Shown in pieces: positions 1-5,291 of a stretch of DNA of 7,580 nt (positions are counted from its first letter, which is position 1; the number at the start of each line of letters is the position of its first letter). The position numbers and the translations under genes are program-made. Below the pieces are notes generated by a model. It did no database searches, had not been told where the DNA came from, and saw only the letters and a list, made by a program, of their open reading frames with translations. The DNA comes from Betaproteobacteria bacterium HGW-Betaproteobacteria-2 (GTDB taxonomy: Bacteria; Pseudomonadota; Gammaproteobacteria; Burkholderiales; Methylophilaceae): positions 1 to 7,580 of the forward strand of contig PHCM01000068.1 of assembly GCA_002842255.1 (NCBI GenBank). The letters are read 5' to 3'.

Positions 1-156
1 GCCGGTCTGTGCGCCTGCCAGCAGGTCGCCACCGCTCAGTACCTGCGGAATGGCCTTGGCCTGGATTGGGGTGGGTGTGGTGTAACCAGCGTCATTGATG
101 GCACGCATGATCGGCTCAGCCAGGTTCAAACTGGCAAAAGTAACTTCTGTAGACAA
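1..156 (-). CDS. rhlE: DEAD-box ATP-dependent RNA helicase, RhlE-like, N-terminal part
   Basis: This is the N-terminal 52 codons of a DEAD-box RNA helicase, cut off by the left window edge. Such enzymes use ATP to unwind short RNA duplexes in ribosome assembly and RNA decay. Reading leftward from a TTG at 156-154, the peptide has the Phe (residue 7) that precedes the Q motif, the Q motif GYTTPTPIQ (residues 24-32), and then [11 protein letters not shown], which is the start of Walker A motif I (family form AxTGxGKT). The spacing and the GxDLxxxAQTG wording fit the RhlE subgroup better than DbpA or SrmB, but the diagnostic C-terminal tail is outside the window. The start is an unusual TTG; it is chosen because GGGAG lies 8 bases upstream, the family N-terminus is short, and no in-frame ATG precedes it. 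It has its own promoter and a long leader. The family is certain; the RhlE assignment is likely. Confidence 0.87.
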   Translation of the reverse strand, partial: MSTEVTFASLNLAEPIMRAINDAGYTTPTPIQAKAIPQVLSGGDLLAGAQTG

Positions 157-311
157 TGTGTAAACTCCCAAAGGGTTTTATAAGCCAGCCTTATGCTCAG
201 CAAGCAAAACCAATCGAGGCAAACGAATAAGGGATCTGTATGATCGAAATAATGGATCGAAAGATCGGGTAAGAAAAAATGACCGCTACGCTGATTGGTA
301 TGGCGCAGGGA
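157..311 (-). promoter_or_regulatory. Long 5' leader of the rhlE-like gene
   Basis: If the TATAAT promoter is used, the helicase mRNA has an untranslated leader of about 155 nt. It contains three closely spaced copies of a GATCG core (plus strand GATCGAAA at 242-249 and 255-262, then GATCGGG at 263-269). Long leaders are known in several cold-induced RNA helicase and cold-shock genes, where they control stability or translation at low temperature; applying that here is inference. I see no known riboswitch consensus and no internal terminator on this strand. Confidence 0.35.
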
Positions 312-317
312 ATCTGC

Positions 318-348
318 ATTATACGGAGATTGGCAGCTAAAGCCACAA
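318..348 (-). promoter_or_regulatory. Probable sigma-70 promoter of the rhlE-like gene
   Basis: On the minus strand there is a perfect -10 hexamer TATAAT (plus positions 318-323). A partial -35 TTGTGG (343-348) lies 19 bases upstream, a longer spacer than ideal. Transcription would begin near 311. A second, weaker TATAAA-like -10 lies closer to the gene, around 180-185, so more than one start is possible. This is a reading of hexamers only. Confidence 0.45.
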
Positions 349-465
349 CAACCGAATTTAATTTGCTTTTGCCATGATGGAAAAACGATTTGTGTAACGA
401 TTACTTACAATTCAGCTGGAGACTGAAATATTTTAATTACATCATTACCTTAGAATTGCTTTCAA

Positions 466-495
466 TTGTTCATCTCCCCTTGTAACAATTTATAC
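466..495 (+). promoter_or_regulatory. Promoter-like hexamers in front of the orphan terminator
   Basis: The plus strand carries TTGTTC (466-471), an 18-base spacer and TTATAC (490-495), a fair sigma-70 match. It would start RNA near 502, directly before the intrinsic terminator at 517-546. The same stretch can also fold: AATTGTT (464-470) pairs with AACAATT (484-490) around a 13-base loop with the core CTCCCC, so it could instead be part of a longer RNA. Confidence 0.3.
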
Positions 496-501
496 GCTTC
501 T

Positions 502-546
502 CCAAGCGAACCCCTCAAACCGCCCGCCTGGGCGGTTTCTTTTTTT
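502..546 (+). ncRNA. Candidate small RNA ending at an orphan terminator
   Basis: No protein gene on the plus strand leads into the strong terminator at 517-546: the nearest left-hand gene (rhlE-like) points the other way, and no substantial plus-strand reading frame lies between 157 and 546. The simplest explanation is a small RNA. If the TTGTTC/TTATAC promoter is used the RNA is only about 45 nt, with an unpaired leader containing the C-rich run AACCCCTC before the terminator hairpin. A start near 418, downstream of a TACAAT -10-like hexamer at 406-411, would give about 129 nt and include a second C-rich loop (CATCTCCCCTTGT, 471-483). C-rich single-stranded segments are typical of small RNAs that pair with Shine-Dalgarno sequences. 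The 5' end is a guess. Confidence 0.25.
517..546 (+). terminator. Strong rho-independent terminator with no obvious gene
   Basis: A perfect 9-bp stem, AAACCGCCC (517-525) with GGGCGGTTT (530-538), and a 4-base GCCT loop are followed by C and seven T residues (540-546). The T tract is on the plus strand only; read on the minus strand the hairpin is followed by TGAGGGG, so it is not a good terminator for the DUF502 gene at 584-1174. It may still stabilise that gene's 3' end. Confidence 0.8.
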
Positions 547-547
547 C

Positions 548-575
548 AGCACTTGTACTGTCGATAAGTGCTTTT
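548..575. other. Inverted repeat downstream of the DUF502 gene
   Basis: AGCACTT (548-554) and AAGTGCT (566-572) form a perfect 7-bp stem with an 11-base loop. It starts 11 bases beyond the DUF502 stop codon. On the minus strand it is followed by a run of A, not T, so it is not a standard terminator for that gene; on the plus strand it is followed by only four T (572-575). It probably marks the 3' end of the DUF502 transcript as a stabilising hairpin, or forms a tandem structure with the terminator at 517-546. Confidence 0.45.
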
Positions 576-583
576 AATCCCGG

Positions 584-1174
584 TTACTTTTCATCATTAT
601 TGGCCATCCAGGCAAATAGGGAGGAGCGCATGGCTTCTTCTACCGACATGTTGATCGGTTGCAGCCATTCTCTTGGTACGAAGATGGTATAGCCGCCGAT
701 CATATAGCCCATTGGCAGATAGACGGCTACACGATCCCCATGCAGGAAACCTTCCGGCAGGCCTGCAAGGCTCTGCCGCGTGACCAGTCCGACCATTTCC
801 ATGTCCTGTCCCGGGATACGGACAGTGACGACCTGTTGTGACGGGCCTTTTTTGTTGGGGGCGAAATATTCGGCAAAATTCTTCAGTGAGGAATAAACGC
901 TCTTGATGACCGGCAGGCTGGTGAAGGGTACTTCCAGCAGAGAGAGCAGTTTGAGTGCGCGTTCGTTGGAAATGATGAAGCCCAGTAGCACGATGCCGCC
1001 GATGCCCATGGCGAGGCCCATGCCGGGAATGTAGAAATCGCCGATCATAGGGCGCACCCACCACATGGCGACACCTTCTGTCCATGTCAGGAAAAGGTAG
1101 AGCAGGTAGATGGTCAAGCCCAAGGGCAGGGCGGCCAGCAGTCCGCGGAAAAAATATTGGTAGATCAGTTTCAT
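584..1174 (-). CDS. DUF502 family inner-membrane protein
   Basis: This encodes a 196-residue membrane protein of the DUF502 family, whose biochemical role is not established. Two hydrophobic segments are visible, at about residues 9-30 and 51-69, the second rich in Gly. A soluble C-terminal domain follows with family-like motifs: VPFTSLPVIKSVYSSLKNF around residues 82-100, and PMGYMIGGYTIFVPRE around 154-169, which corresponds to the conserved segment ending in FVPRE. The start is the ATG at 1174-1172, preceded by GGAG at a 10-base distance. An in-frame TTG nine codons earlier (1201) lies inside a hairpin and lacks a ribosome binding site, so I reject it. The gene lies 79 bases downstream of the rsuA-type gene on the same strand and may be co-transcribed or have its own promoter. 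The C-terminus (MANNDEK) is polar. The family call is confident; function is unknown. Confidence 0.88.
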   Translation of the reverse strand: MKLIYQYFFRGLLAALPLGLTIYLLYLFLTWTEGVAMWWVRPMIGDFYIPGMGLAMGIGGIVLLGFIISNERALKLLSLLEVPFTSLPVIKSVYSSLKNFAEYFAPNKKGPSQQVVTVRIPGQDMEMVGLVTRQSLAGLPEGFLHGDRVAVYLPMGYMIGGYTIFVPREWLQPINMSVEEAMRSSLFAWMANNDEK

Positions 1175-1193
1175 TAACAACAGACTCCAGATG

Positions 1194-1209
1194 GGCGGCA
1201 ATCGCCGCC
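1194..1209. other. GC-rich hairpin in the leader of the DUF502 gene
   Basis: GGCGGC-AATC-GCCGCC is a perfect 6-bp stem with a tetraloop. It lies 5 bases upstream of the GGAG ribosome binding site (1185-1188) of the DUF502 gene and downstream of the rsuA-type stop codon. There is no T tract on either strand. It could be a transcript-end stabiliser for the upstream gene or a structure affecting ribosome access. Confidence 0.4.
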
Positions 1210-1253
1210 AGGTTCCAATTTATCCCTGATTCGTCCGATATTGAACGAAATTT

Positions 1254-1985
1254 TCATGACGGGTTCGTTATTTTCTCGGCAGCATTCAATTGCTGCAGTT
1301 CGCTTTCAGTCAGCCAACGCCATTCGCTCGTAGCCAAGTCAGCCGGCAGGTCCAGTGCGCCGATGCGTATCCGATTGAGGGCTTCGACGCGGTTGCTGAT
1401 CGCCGCCAGCATGCGTTTCACCTGATGATACTTGCCTTCTGCCAGCGTCAGATGGATCACCTTTTCGCTGATCTGAGTGCAGGCTAGCGCAGCGATCGGG
1501 GCCGGTTCATCGACCAGTTGCACTCCATCCAGCAGGGCCTTGATCTGCACTGCATCTATCGCGTGCCTGGCAGTCACTTCATAGACCTTGGGCACTTTCC
1601 ATTTGGGAGAGCTCATGCGGTGGATGAACTGGCCGTCATCCGATAACAGGATCAGGCCGGTCGTGTCTTCATCCAGTCGACCTATGCATTGTACTCCGCG
1701 CGCAACCAGTGGATGTGGTAACAAGCTGTAAATGGTCGGATGATGCTGGGTCTTGTGTGAGCATTCGTAGTTCGCCGGCTTGTTGAGCATCAGATACGCA
1801 CGTTCATGATACTGCCAGGGCTCACCGCGTACGGAAAAGTTCAGGTTCTGCACATCGAGTTCGATGAATGGATCCTCGCAGACCTCGCCATTCACCTCAA
1901 TCTCGCCATGCCGGATCATGATGCGGCAGGCCTTGCGAGAGCCGAATCCCTGCGCGTGCAGTATGCGTTCCAGTTGCATAGGCAT
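1254..1985 (-). CDS. rsuA: 16S rRNA pseudouridine synthase, RsuA family
   Basis: This 243-residue protein is a pseudouridine synthase of the RsuA/RluB/E/F family, which isomerises uridine in rRNA; RsuA itself modifies position 516 of 16S rRNA during small-subunit assembly. An S4 RNA-binding domain fills about residues 3-50 (QLERILHAQGFGSRKAC...GEIEVNGE). The synthase core follows, with LMLNKPANYECS, the catalytic motif GRLDEDTTGL (Asp105 here, Asp103 from the second Met, against Asp102 in E. coli RsuA), TSP-like MSSPKWKVPKVYEV, and the late motif EGKYHQVKRMLAAISNRV. The alignment I recall to E. coli RsuA is nearly gapless, so RsuA is preferred over RluE or RluB. The start ATG at 1985 shares a base with the stop of the upstream DUF3617 gene (TGATG), implying translational coupling. 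A second ATG two codons later (1979) aligns best with RsuA and is an alternative. An upstream in-frame ATG at 2096 would merely run through the preceding gene. Confidence 0.9.
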   Translation of the reverse strand: MPMQLERILHAQGFGSRKACRIMIRHGEIEVNGEVCEDPFIELDVQNLNFSVRGEPWQYHERAYLMLNKPANYECSHKTQHHPTIYSLLPHPLVARGVQCIGRLDEDTTGLILLSDDGQFIHRMSSPKWKVPKVYEVTARHAIDAVQIKALLDGVQLVDEPAPIAALACTQISEKVIHLTLAEGKYHQVKRMLAAISNRVEALNRIRIGALDLPADLATSEWRWLTESELQQLNAAEKITNPS

Positions 1986-2500
1986 CAGGGCGCCGTCGCA
2001 ATGCCGGCATCGCACTTGGCCTTGATCCATCTGGCGCTGATATCCGTAGTCTGATCGATCGGCTGGCCTTCCCTGGTCACACCCTTCAATGCCCATTTGC
2101 CTTTGTAACTGGTGTTGCTGTCGACCGTCATTTCAAAGTTCCCCTGGGCTTTCAGATCGCCGTTGCAAACCATGTCGCCACTGACGGTTTTGCCTGATTT
2201 CTTGTAGTTTTTAACGCTGCACTGGTCGTCCGGATTTGCCGATGGCTCGATCGGTTTCTGCAAGGATGCCTGCTCCGGCGTGATGCATTGCTGCATGACG
2301 GTAGGCTGGCCGCTCAGAATGGACGTATCGATACCCAACTGCTTCATCTGGGCGATCTGTTCTGCGGTGAGCTGCGGCATGCCGGCCATCTGCATATGGA
2401 CAGTGGTTTCCCATTGACCTGGCTTCAACTGCGGGTCGGCGGCCATTGCCGGACCTGTGCTTGAGAATATGGTTGCGAGCAGCAATATGCGGAATTTCAT
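1985..2500 (-). CDS. DUF3617 family secreted protein
   Basis: This is a 171-residue exported protein of the DUF3617 family; its function is not known. Residues 1-20 form a typical signal peptide (MKFRILLLATIFSSTGPAMA) with an AMA cleavage site, so the mature protein should be periplasmic. The mature part begins DPQLKPGQWETTV, a hallmark opening of the family, and has exactly four Cys, in QQCITPEQ, DDQCSVKN, MVCNGD and KAKCDAG, consistent with two disulfides. The C-terminal half is rich in short beta-type stretches. AAAGGA lies 6 bases upstream of the ATG and supports the start. It is the first gene of a minus-strand group and its stop TGA overlaps the ATG of the rsuA-type gene. The pairing of a periplasmic protein with an rRNA modification enzyme seems to be transcriptional convenience rather than shared function. 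Confidence 0.85.
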   Translation of the reverse strand: MKFRILLLATIFSSTGPAMAADPQLKPGQWETTVHMQMAGMPQLTAEQIAQMKQLGIDTSILSGQPTVMQQCITPEQASLQKPIEPSANPDDQCSVKNYKKSGKTVSGDMVCNGDLKAQGNFEMTVDSNTSYKGKWALKGVTREGQPIDQTTDISARWIKAKCDAGIATAP

Positions 2501-2669
2501 CGGTGATCCTTTCAGTTTCAGGGGGATTACTTAACGCCTGCCATTTCGATATTGAGGCAGTTGCCATTCGATGCCATCAAGGTGGAATTCTACCATTGGC
2601 ATGCGGCTATAAAATAAGACGGCGGGGTCGGCGGTTGAATAAATGCCCGCAAGCGGGATAGCCAAGTTG
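2501..2669. other. Intergenic region upstream of DUF3617 gene
   Basis: These 169 bases separate the DUF3617 start from the MITE-like element and must contain the DUF3617 promoter on the minus strand. A TAGAAT -10-like hexamer (plus 2590-2595) is visible, with no convincing -35. A small inverted repeat, CCCGCAAGCGGG (2645-2656), has too short a loop and no proper T tract. I see no credible coding region; the small reading frames here have no ribosome binding site or recognisable family. Confidence 0.4.
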
Positions 2670-2689
2670 AACCCAGATAATCCATTAGG
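2670..2689 (+). repeat. Left terminal inverted repeat of the MITE-like element
   Basis: AACCCAGATAATCCATTAGG is the exact reverse complement of 2828-2847. Just outside, the match decays at once (GTTG on the left against TTTT on the reversed right side), which defines the outer border. Confidence 0.8.
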
Positions 2690-2827
2690 CGGCGCGTTGC
2701 GCCTACGCGAATGCCGGCGACCAGTTTGCGGCCATTTCCGCCGCTTGCTCGGCGTCCATAGACCAAGCTATGGACTTCTCCCAACCGGCAAAACTGTCTC
2801 GCAACCTGTCTTGCCGCCATCTCGCGT

Positions 2828-2847
2828 CCTAATGGATTATCTGGGTT
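2828..2847 (-). repeat. Right terminal inverted repeat of the MITE-like element
   Basis: CCTAATGGATTATCTGGGTT on the plus strand mirrors the left end base for base. The last T and following bases form TAAAAT (2847-2852), a possible -10 hexamer for the downstream RNA methyltransferase gene, though no good -35 is in place. Confidence 0.8.
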
Positions 2848-2879
2848 AAAATTGCAGCAAATCTCATTTGCATACCGTT

Positions 2880-3659
2880 ATGGCCTACCAACATATCAGC
2901 TCGCGCGACAATCCGCTTTTCAAACAACTCAAGGCACTCAGCAGTTCTTCGCGTGAACGGCGGTCCGCCGGCAAGCTCCTGCTCGATGGAGCACATCTGC
3001 TCGAGGCTTATCTGCAGACTTTTGGCGAACCGGAGCTGCTGGTCATCTCCGAGGGTGACATTGCCCTCGATGTCATGCATCTGCTGGATCAACTGGTTGA
3101 AATCCGGACCATCACCATGCCGGCATCGATGTTCGGTGCCATTTCGCCGGTGAAGACACCGACCGGCATACTTGCCCTGGTAAAGACCCCGGCATTGACG
3201 CCGCCCGAGCAGCCGGACTTTGTGCTGATGCTGGAGAGCATTCAGGATCCGGGCAATCTGGGTAGTCTGCTGCGCAATGCGGCAGCTGCCGGCGTCGATG
3301 TGGTTTATCTTTCCGAAGGCTGTACTGAAGCGTGGTCGCCACGGGCCTTGCGCGGCGGACAGGGTGCGCATTTCGTGTTGCCCATTGTGGAGCAGGTCGA
3401 TCTGCCAGCCGTTATCCGTAACTTCGAGGGCCAAACCCTGGCGACCACCATGCATGGCGCATCTCTTTATGATCAGGCATTGTCAGGCAGAGTGGCTTTT
3501 GTAATCGGCAATGAAGGCGCCGGGCTGAGTCAGGCTGTTATTGATGCGGCGACTACACAGGTCACGATACCGATGCCGGGCAAGGTGGAGTCGCTCAATG
3601 CGGCTGCGGCTGCTGCGGTTTGCCTGTTCGAACGTGTACGGCAGACACGGGCTGTTTAG
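2880..3659 (+). CDS. SpoU/TrmH family RNA 2'-O-methyltransferase
   Basis: This 259-residue protein is a SpoU-class (SPOUT) RNA methyltransferase that should transfer a methyl group from S-adenosylmethionine to a ribose 2'-OH in rRNA or tRNA. The N-terminal part (about residues 4-105) resembles the substrate-binding domain (ISSRDNPLFKQLKAL...LLLDGAHLLEAYL). The catalytic domain shows all three SpoU motifs: LESIQDPGNLGSLLRNA at 118-134, with the conserved Asn and Arg; FVIGNEGAGLS at 207-217; and IPMPGKVESLNAAAAAAV at 230-247, which forms the trefoil-knot cofactor site. It resembles RlmB/TsnR-like proteins, but the exact target nucleotide cannot be read. The start is the ATG at 2880; an in-frame TTG at 2868 has no better context. 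No Shine-Dalgarno sequence is visible for either. It stands alone on the plus strand behind the MITE-like element and converges on the DUF2062 gene with only two bases between stop codons. Confidence 0.88.
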   Translation: MAYQHISSRDNPLFKQLKALSSSSRERRSAGKLLLDGAHLLEAYLQTFGEPELLVISEGDIALDVMHLLDQLVEIRTITMPASMFGAISPVKTPTGILALVKTPALTPPEQPDFVLMLESIQDPGNLGSLLRNAAAAGVDVVYLSEGCTEAWSPRALRGGQGAHFVLPIVEQVDLPAVIRNFEGQTLATTMHGASLYDQALSGRVAFVIGNEGAGLSQAVIDAATTQVTIPMPGKVESLNAAAAAAVCLFERVRQTRAV

Positions 3660-3661
3660 TA

Positions 3662-4252
3662 CTACTGCTGTTCTGCGCGTTTTTTGCGGTTTCGTTCCAT
3701 GCGTTGACGGCGGAAGGTGCTGCGCAGTTGCCAGATAGCGTGCGTGAGGCTGTAGGCCAGGATGGAACCGACCACTGCCATGATCACGAGCCCGATAATG
3801 AACGGCAGGCCGGCATCGCGCAGAAATGCTATGGCACCATCCATCCAACCCAGCCAGCCGCTGTTGGTGACGACGTCATCCGGATTGATGGCGACGGAAT
3901 CGGCAATCATGTCGGCGTGCCTGGACTCGGGGTTGCCTCCGGTCACCAACAGTCCCAGCTTGTAAGCCAGCCAGTAGATGGGCGGGAAGGTAAATGGGTT
4001 GGTGACCAGTGTGCTGGCAACGGCAACCGCCAGATTTGCGCGAAACATGACCGCAGCGACGGCGGCAAATATGATCTGGCCGAAAGGGATCAGGAAGCCG
4101 AAGAAAACCCCGATGGCTGCGCCGCGTGCCGTAGCATAACGTTCAAAACGCCACAGGTGCCTGTCGTGCAGATGTTCGCTGAACGGAGCGAGCCAGCGTG
4201 ACTCCAGAATATGTTTGCGCTTGGGTATCCAGCGCGAAAAGTTGAAAGGCAT
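3662..4252 (-). CDS. DUF2062 domain membrane protein
   Basis: This is a 196-residue inner-membrane protein of the DUF2062 family, whose function is not established. An N-terminal polar, basic section (residues 1-40) leads to a Gly- and Phe-rich hydrophobic region. Membrane segments are likely at about 44-68, 72-104 and 148-172. The family signature is GVFFGFLIPFGQ (48-59) together with TNPFTFPPIYW (84-94). The C-terminus is strongly basic (FRRQRMERNRKKRAEQQ), as expected for a cytoplasmic tail. The ATG at 4252 is the natural start for this family, yet no Shine-Dalgarno sequence is visible before it. It follows hslO on the same strand after 24 bases, so the two are probably one transcript and translation may depend on coupling. 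Its stop lies two bases from the stop of the convergent methyltransferase gene. Confidence 0.86.
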   Translation of the reverse strand: MPFNFSRWIPKRKHILESRWLAPFSEHLHDRHLWRFERYATARGAAIGVFFGFLIPFGQIIFAAVAAVMFRANLAVAVASTLVTNPFTFPPIYWLAYKLGLLVTGGNPESRHADMIADSVAINPDDVVTNSGWLGWMDGAIAFLRDAGLPFIIGLVIMAVVGSILAYSLTHAIWQLRSTFRRQRMERNRKKRAEQQ

Positions 4253-4276
4253 TAATCAGCAGTCGGTGGTTTTGCT

Positions 4277-5179
4277 TCAGTGGCGACTTTGTGTACCCGG
4301 TACGGTGATTTCGCTGACAAACAGTTGTTCGGAATCGATCTTGTCGAATCGGTAACGCTGGTTGCAGAAATCACAATGCACTTCAAGTTCGCCACGCTCC
4401 TCGATAATACTTTTTATTTCTTCCTCGCCCATCATTCTGAGCATGTTGCTCACATTATCACGAGAGCAGGTACAAAGGAACCGCACCGCCTGACCCTCGT
4501 AAAGACGGACCTCTTCCTCGTGAAAAAGCCGGTTGAGTAACTCCATGGTGGACAGCTGTAGCAGCTCCTGGTTCTGTACCGTGTCTGCCAGCATGTTGGT
4601 TCTGTTCCAAGCGTCCGGGTCGGTTTCCTGTTGGTCTGGCAGCTTCTGCAACAGCATGCCCGCTGCGCTTTGGCCGTCACAGGCAAGCCAGATACTGGTT
4701 TCGATCTGTTCCGAGCGGCGCATATAGTTTTCCAGGATTTCGCTGATGCTGTCGCCTTCCAGTGGCACGACACCTTGATAGCCCTGGCCGCCGTCCTTGG
4801 GGTCCAGTGTGATGACGAAATGACCATCGCCTATCATTTCCTGCAAGCTGCCCTCCGTCAGTTCATCGCTGAATTTGGCGGTGGCTCTCAATGTCAGGTC
4901 GGATTGATCCTGCTGGCGGCTACACTCGACAATCAGCAACTTCAGCGGCCCCTTGCCTTGTATTTGCAGTACCAGCGCGCCATTCATTTTCAGTGTGGCG
5001 GCAAGTAGCATGCCGGCTGCCATCAGCTCGCCCAGGACGGCTCTGAGCACGGGCGGGTAATCGTGATTTTGCAGAGCGATGGCAAAGCTTTGGTTCAGGT
5101 GAACGGTGTTGCCGCGTATCGGCGTTTGGTCGAAGGTGAAGCGGTAGAGAATATCGCTATCTTTTTGCTGAGCAGACAT
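4277..5179 (-). CDS. hslO: Redox-regulated chaperone Hsp33
   Basis: This encodes Hsp33, a cytoplasmic holdase that binds unfolding proteins under oxidative stress. The 300-residue length matches the family. The N-terminal substrate-binding domain includes the typical stretch AVLGELMAAGMLLAATLKMNG (about 47-67) and GKGPLKLLIVEC (75-86). The redox switch is intact: CTC at 236-238 and CDFC at 269-272 supply the four Cys that hold zinc in the reduced state and form disulfides on activation. The linker with acidic residues between the core and zinc domain is present. Start ATG at 5179; no Shine-Dalgarno sequence is evident (TTTTCTCAGTTC precedes it). It is the first gene of an hslO-DUF2062 unit and is isolated from the receptor gene by the terminator at 5249-5278, so its promoter must lie at about 5180-5248. 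I could not locate a convincing promoter there. Confidence 0.96.
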   Translation of the reverse strand: MSAQQKDSDILYRFTFDQTPIRGNTVHLNQSFAIALQNHDYPPVLRAVLGELMAAGMLLAATLKMNGALVLQIQGKGPLKLLIVECSRQQDQSDLTLRATAKFSDELTEGSLQEMIGDGHFVITLDPKDGGQGYQGVVPLEGDSISEILENYMRRSEQIETSIWLACDGQSAAGMLLQKLPDQQETDPDAWNRTNMLADTVQNQELLQLSTMELLNRLFHEEEVRLYEGQAVRFLCTCSRDNVSNMLRMMGEEEIKSIIEERGELEVHCDFCNQRYRFDKIDSEQLFVSEITVPGTQSRH

Positions 5180-5248
5180 GAACTGAGAAAATCAAATTGA
5201 ATGCTTGATATTAACATTTGCATGTGCGAGAGAGCATGTTTAACCAAT

Positions 5249-5278
5249 AAAAAAGCCCATGCATGCATGGGCTTTTTT
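5249..5278 (-). terminator. Perfect 30-bp palindromic terminator, bidirectional in form
   Basis: AAAAAAGCCCATGCA is followed immediately by its exact reverse complement, giving a GC-containing stem flanked by six A on one side and six T on the other. It lies 13 bases beyond the stop codon of the TonB-dependent receptor and should end that transcript on the minus strand. By symmetry it would also stop plus-strand transcription, but no plus-strand gene reads into it. Confidence 0.88.
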
Positions 5279-5291
5279 AAGTTTGATGATG

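Larger units (their letters stand above)
2670..2847. mobile_element. MITE-like 178-bp element with perfect terminal inverted repeats
   Basis: The ends are exact inverted copies of a 20-bp sequence (2670-2689 and 2828-2847), enclosing 138 bp without a transposase. Inside is a perfect 8-bp hairpin close to the middle, GTCCATAG (2754-2761) and CTATGGAC (2768-2775) with a 6-base loop. A subterminal GC hairpin (GGCGC-GTT-GCGCC, 2691-2703) is also present. The size, perfect terminal repeats and lack of coding capacity are typical of miniature inverted-repeat elements or of related dispersed intergenic repeats. I do not see a clear target-site duplication: the left flank reads AAGTTG and the right flank AAAATTG. 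It lies between divergent genes, its right end 32 bases from the RNA methyltransferase start, so it may carry or displace that gene's promoter. The parent transposon is unknown. Confidence 0.65.

Noticed and set aside
1175..1201. Nine-codon N-terminal extension of the DUF502 protein
   Set aside because: It would start at a TTG inside a GC-rich hairpin with no ribosome binding site; the ATG at 1174 has GGAG at a suitable distance and fits the family.
1216..1240. Imperfect inverted repeat TTCGT/ACGAA between the rsuA-type and DUF502 genes as a terminator
   Set aside because: The stem is only 5 bp and there is no suitable T tract on the minus strand.
1084..1425. Plus-strand open frames over the DUF502 and rsuA-type genes
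   Set aside because: They are antisense shadows of well-supported genes and their translations show no recognisable domains.
1986..2096. 37-codon N-terminal extension of the rsuA-type protein
   Set aside because: It lies wholly inside the DUF3617 gene, has no S4-like residues, and the homology to RsuA begins at the Met codons at 1985/1979.
2645..2656. CCCGCAAGCGGG as a terminator on the minus strand
   Set aside because: The stem is short with a minimal loop, the following T tract is broken, and no minus-strand gene ends there.
2590..2849. Small open frames on both strands through the MITE-like element
   Set aside because: They are short, have no ribosome binding site, match no family I know, and their ends are simply translations of the terminal inverted repeats.
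2829..3455. 208-codon minus-strand frame opposite the SpoU methyltransferase
   Set aside because: The plus-strand frame carries all three SpoU motifs; the antisense translation has low-complexity composition and no family features.
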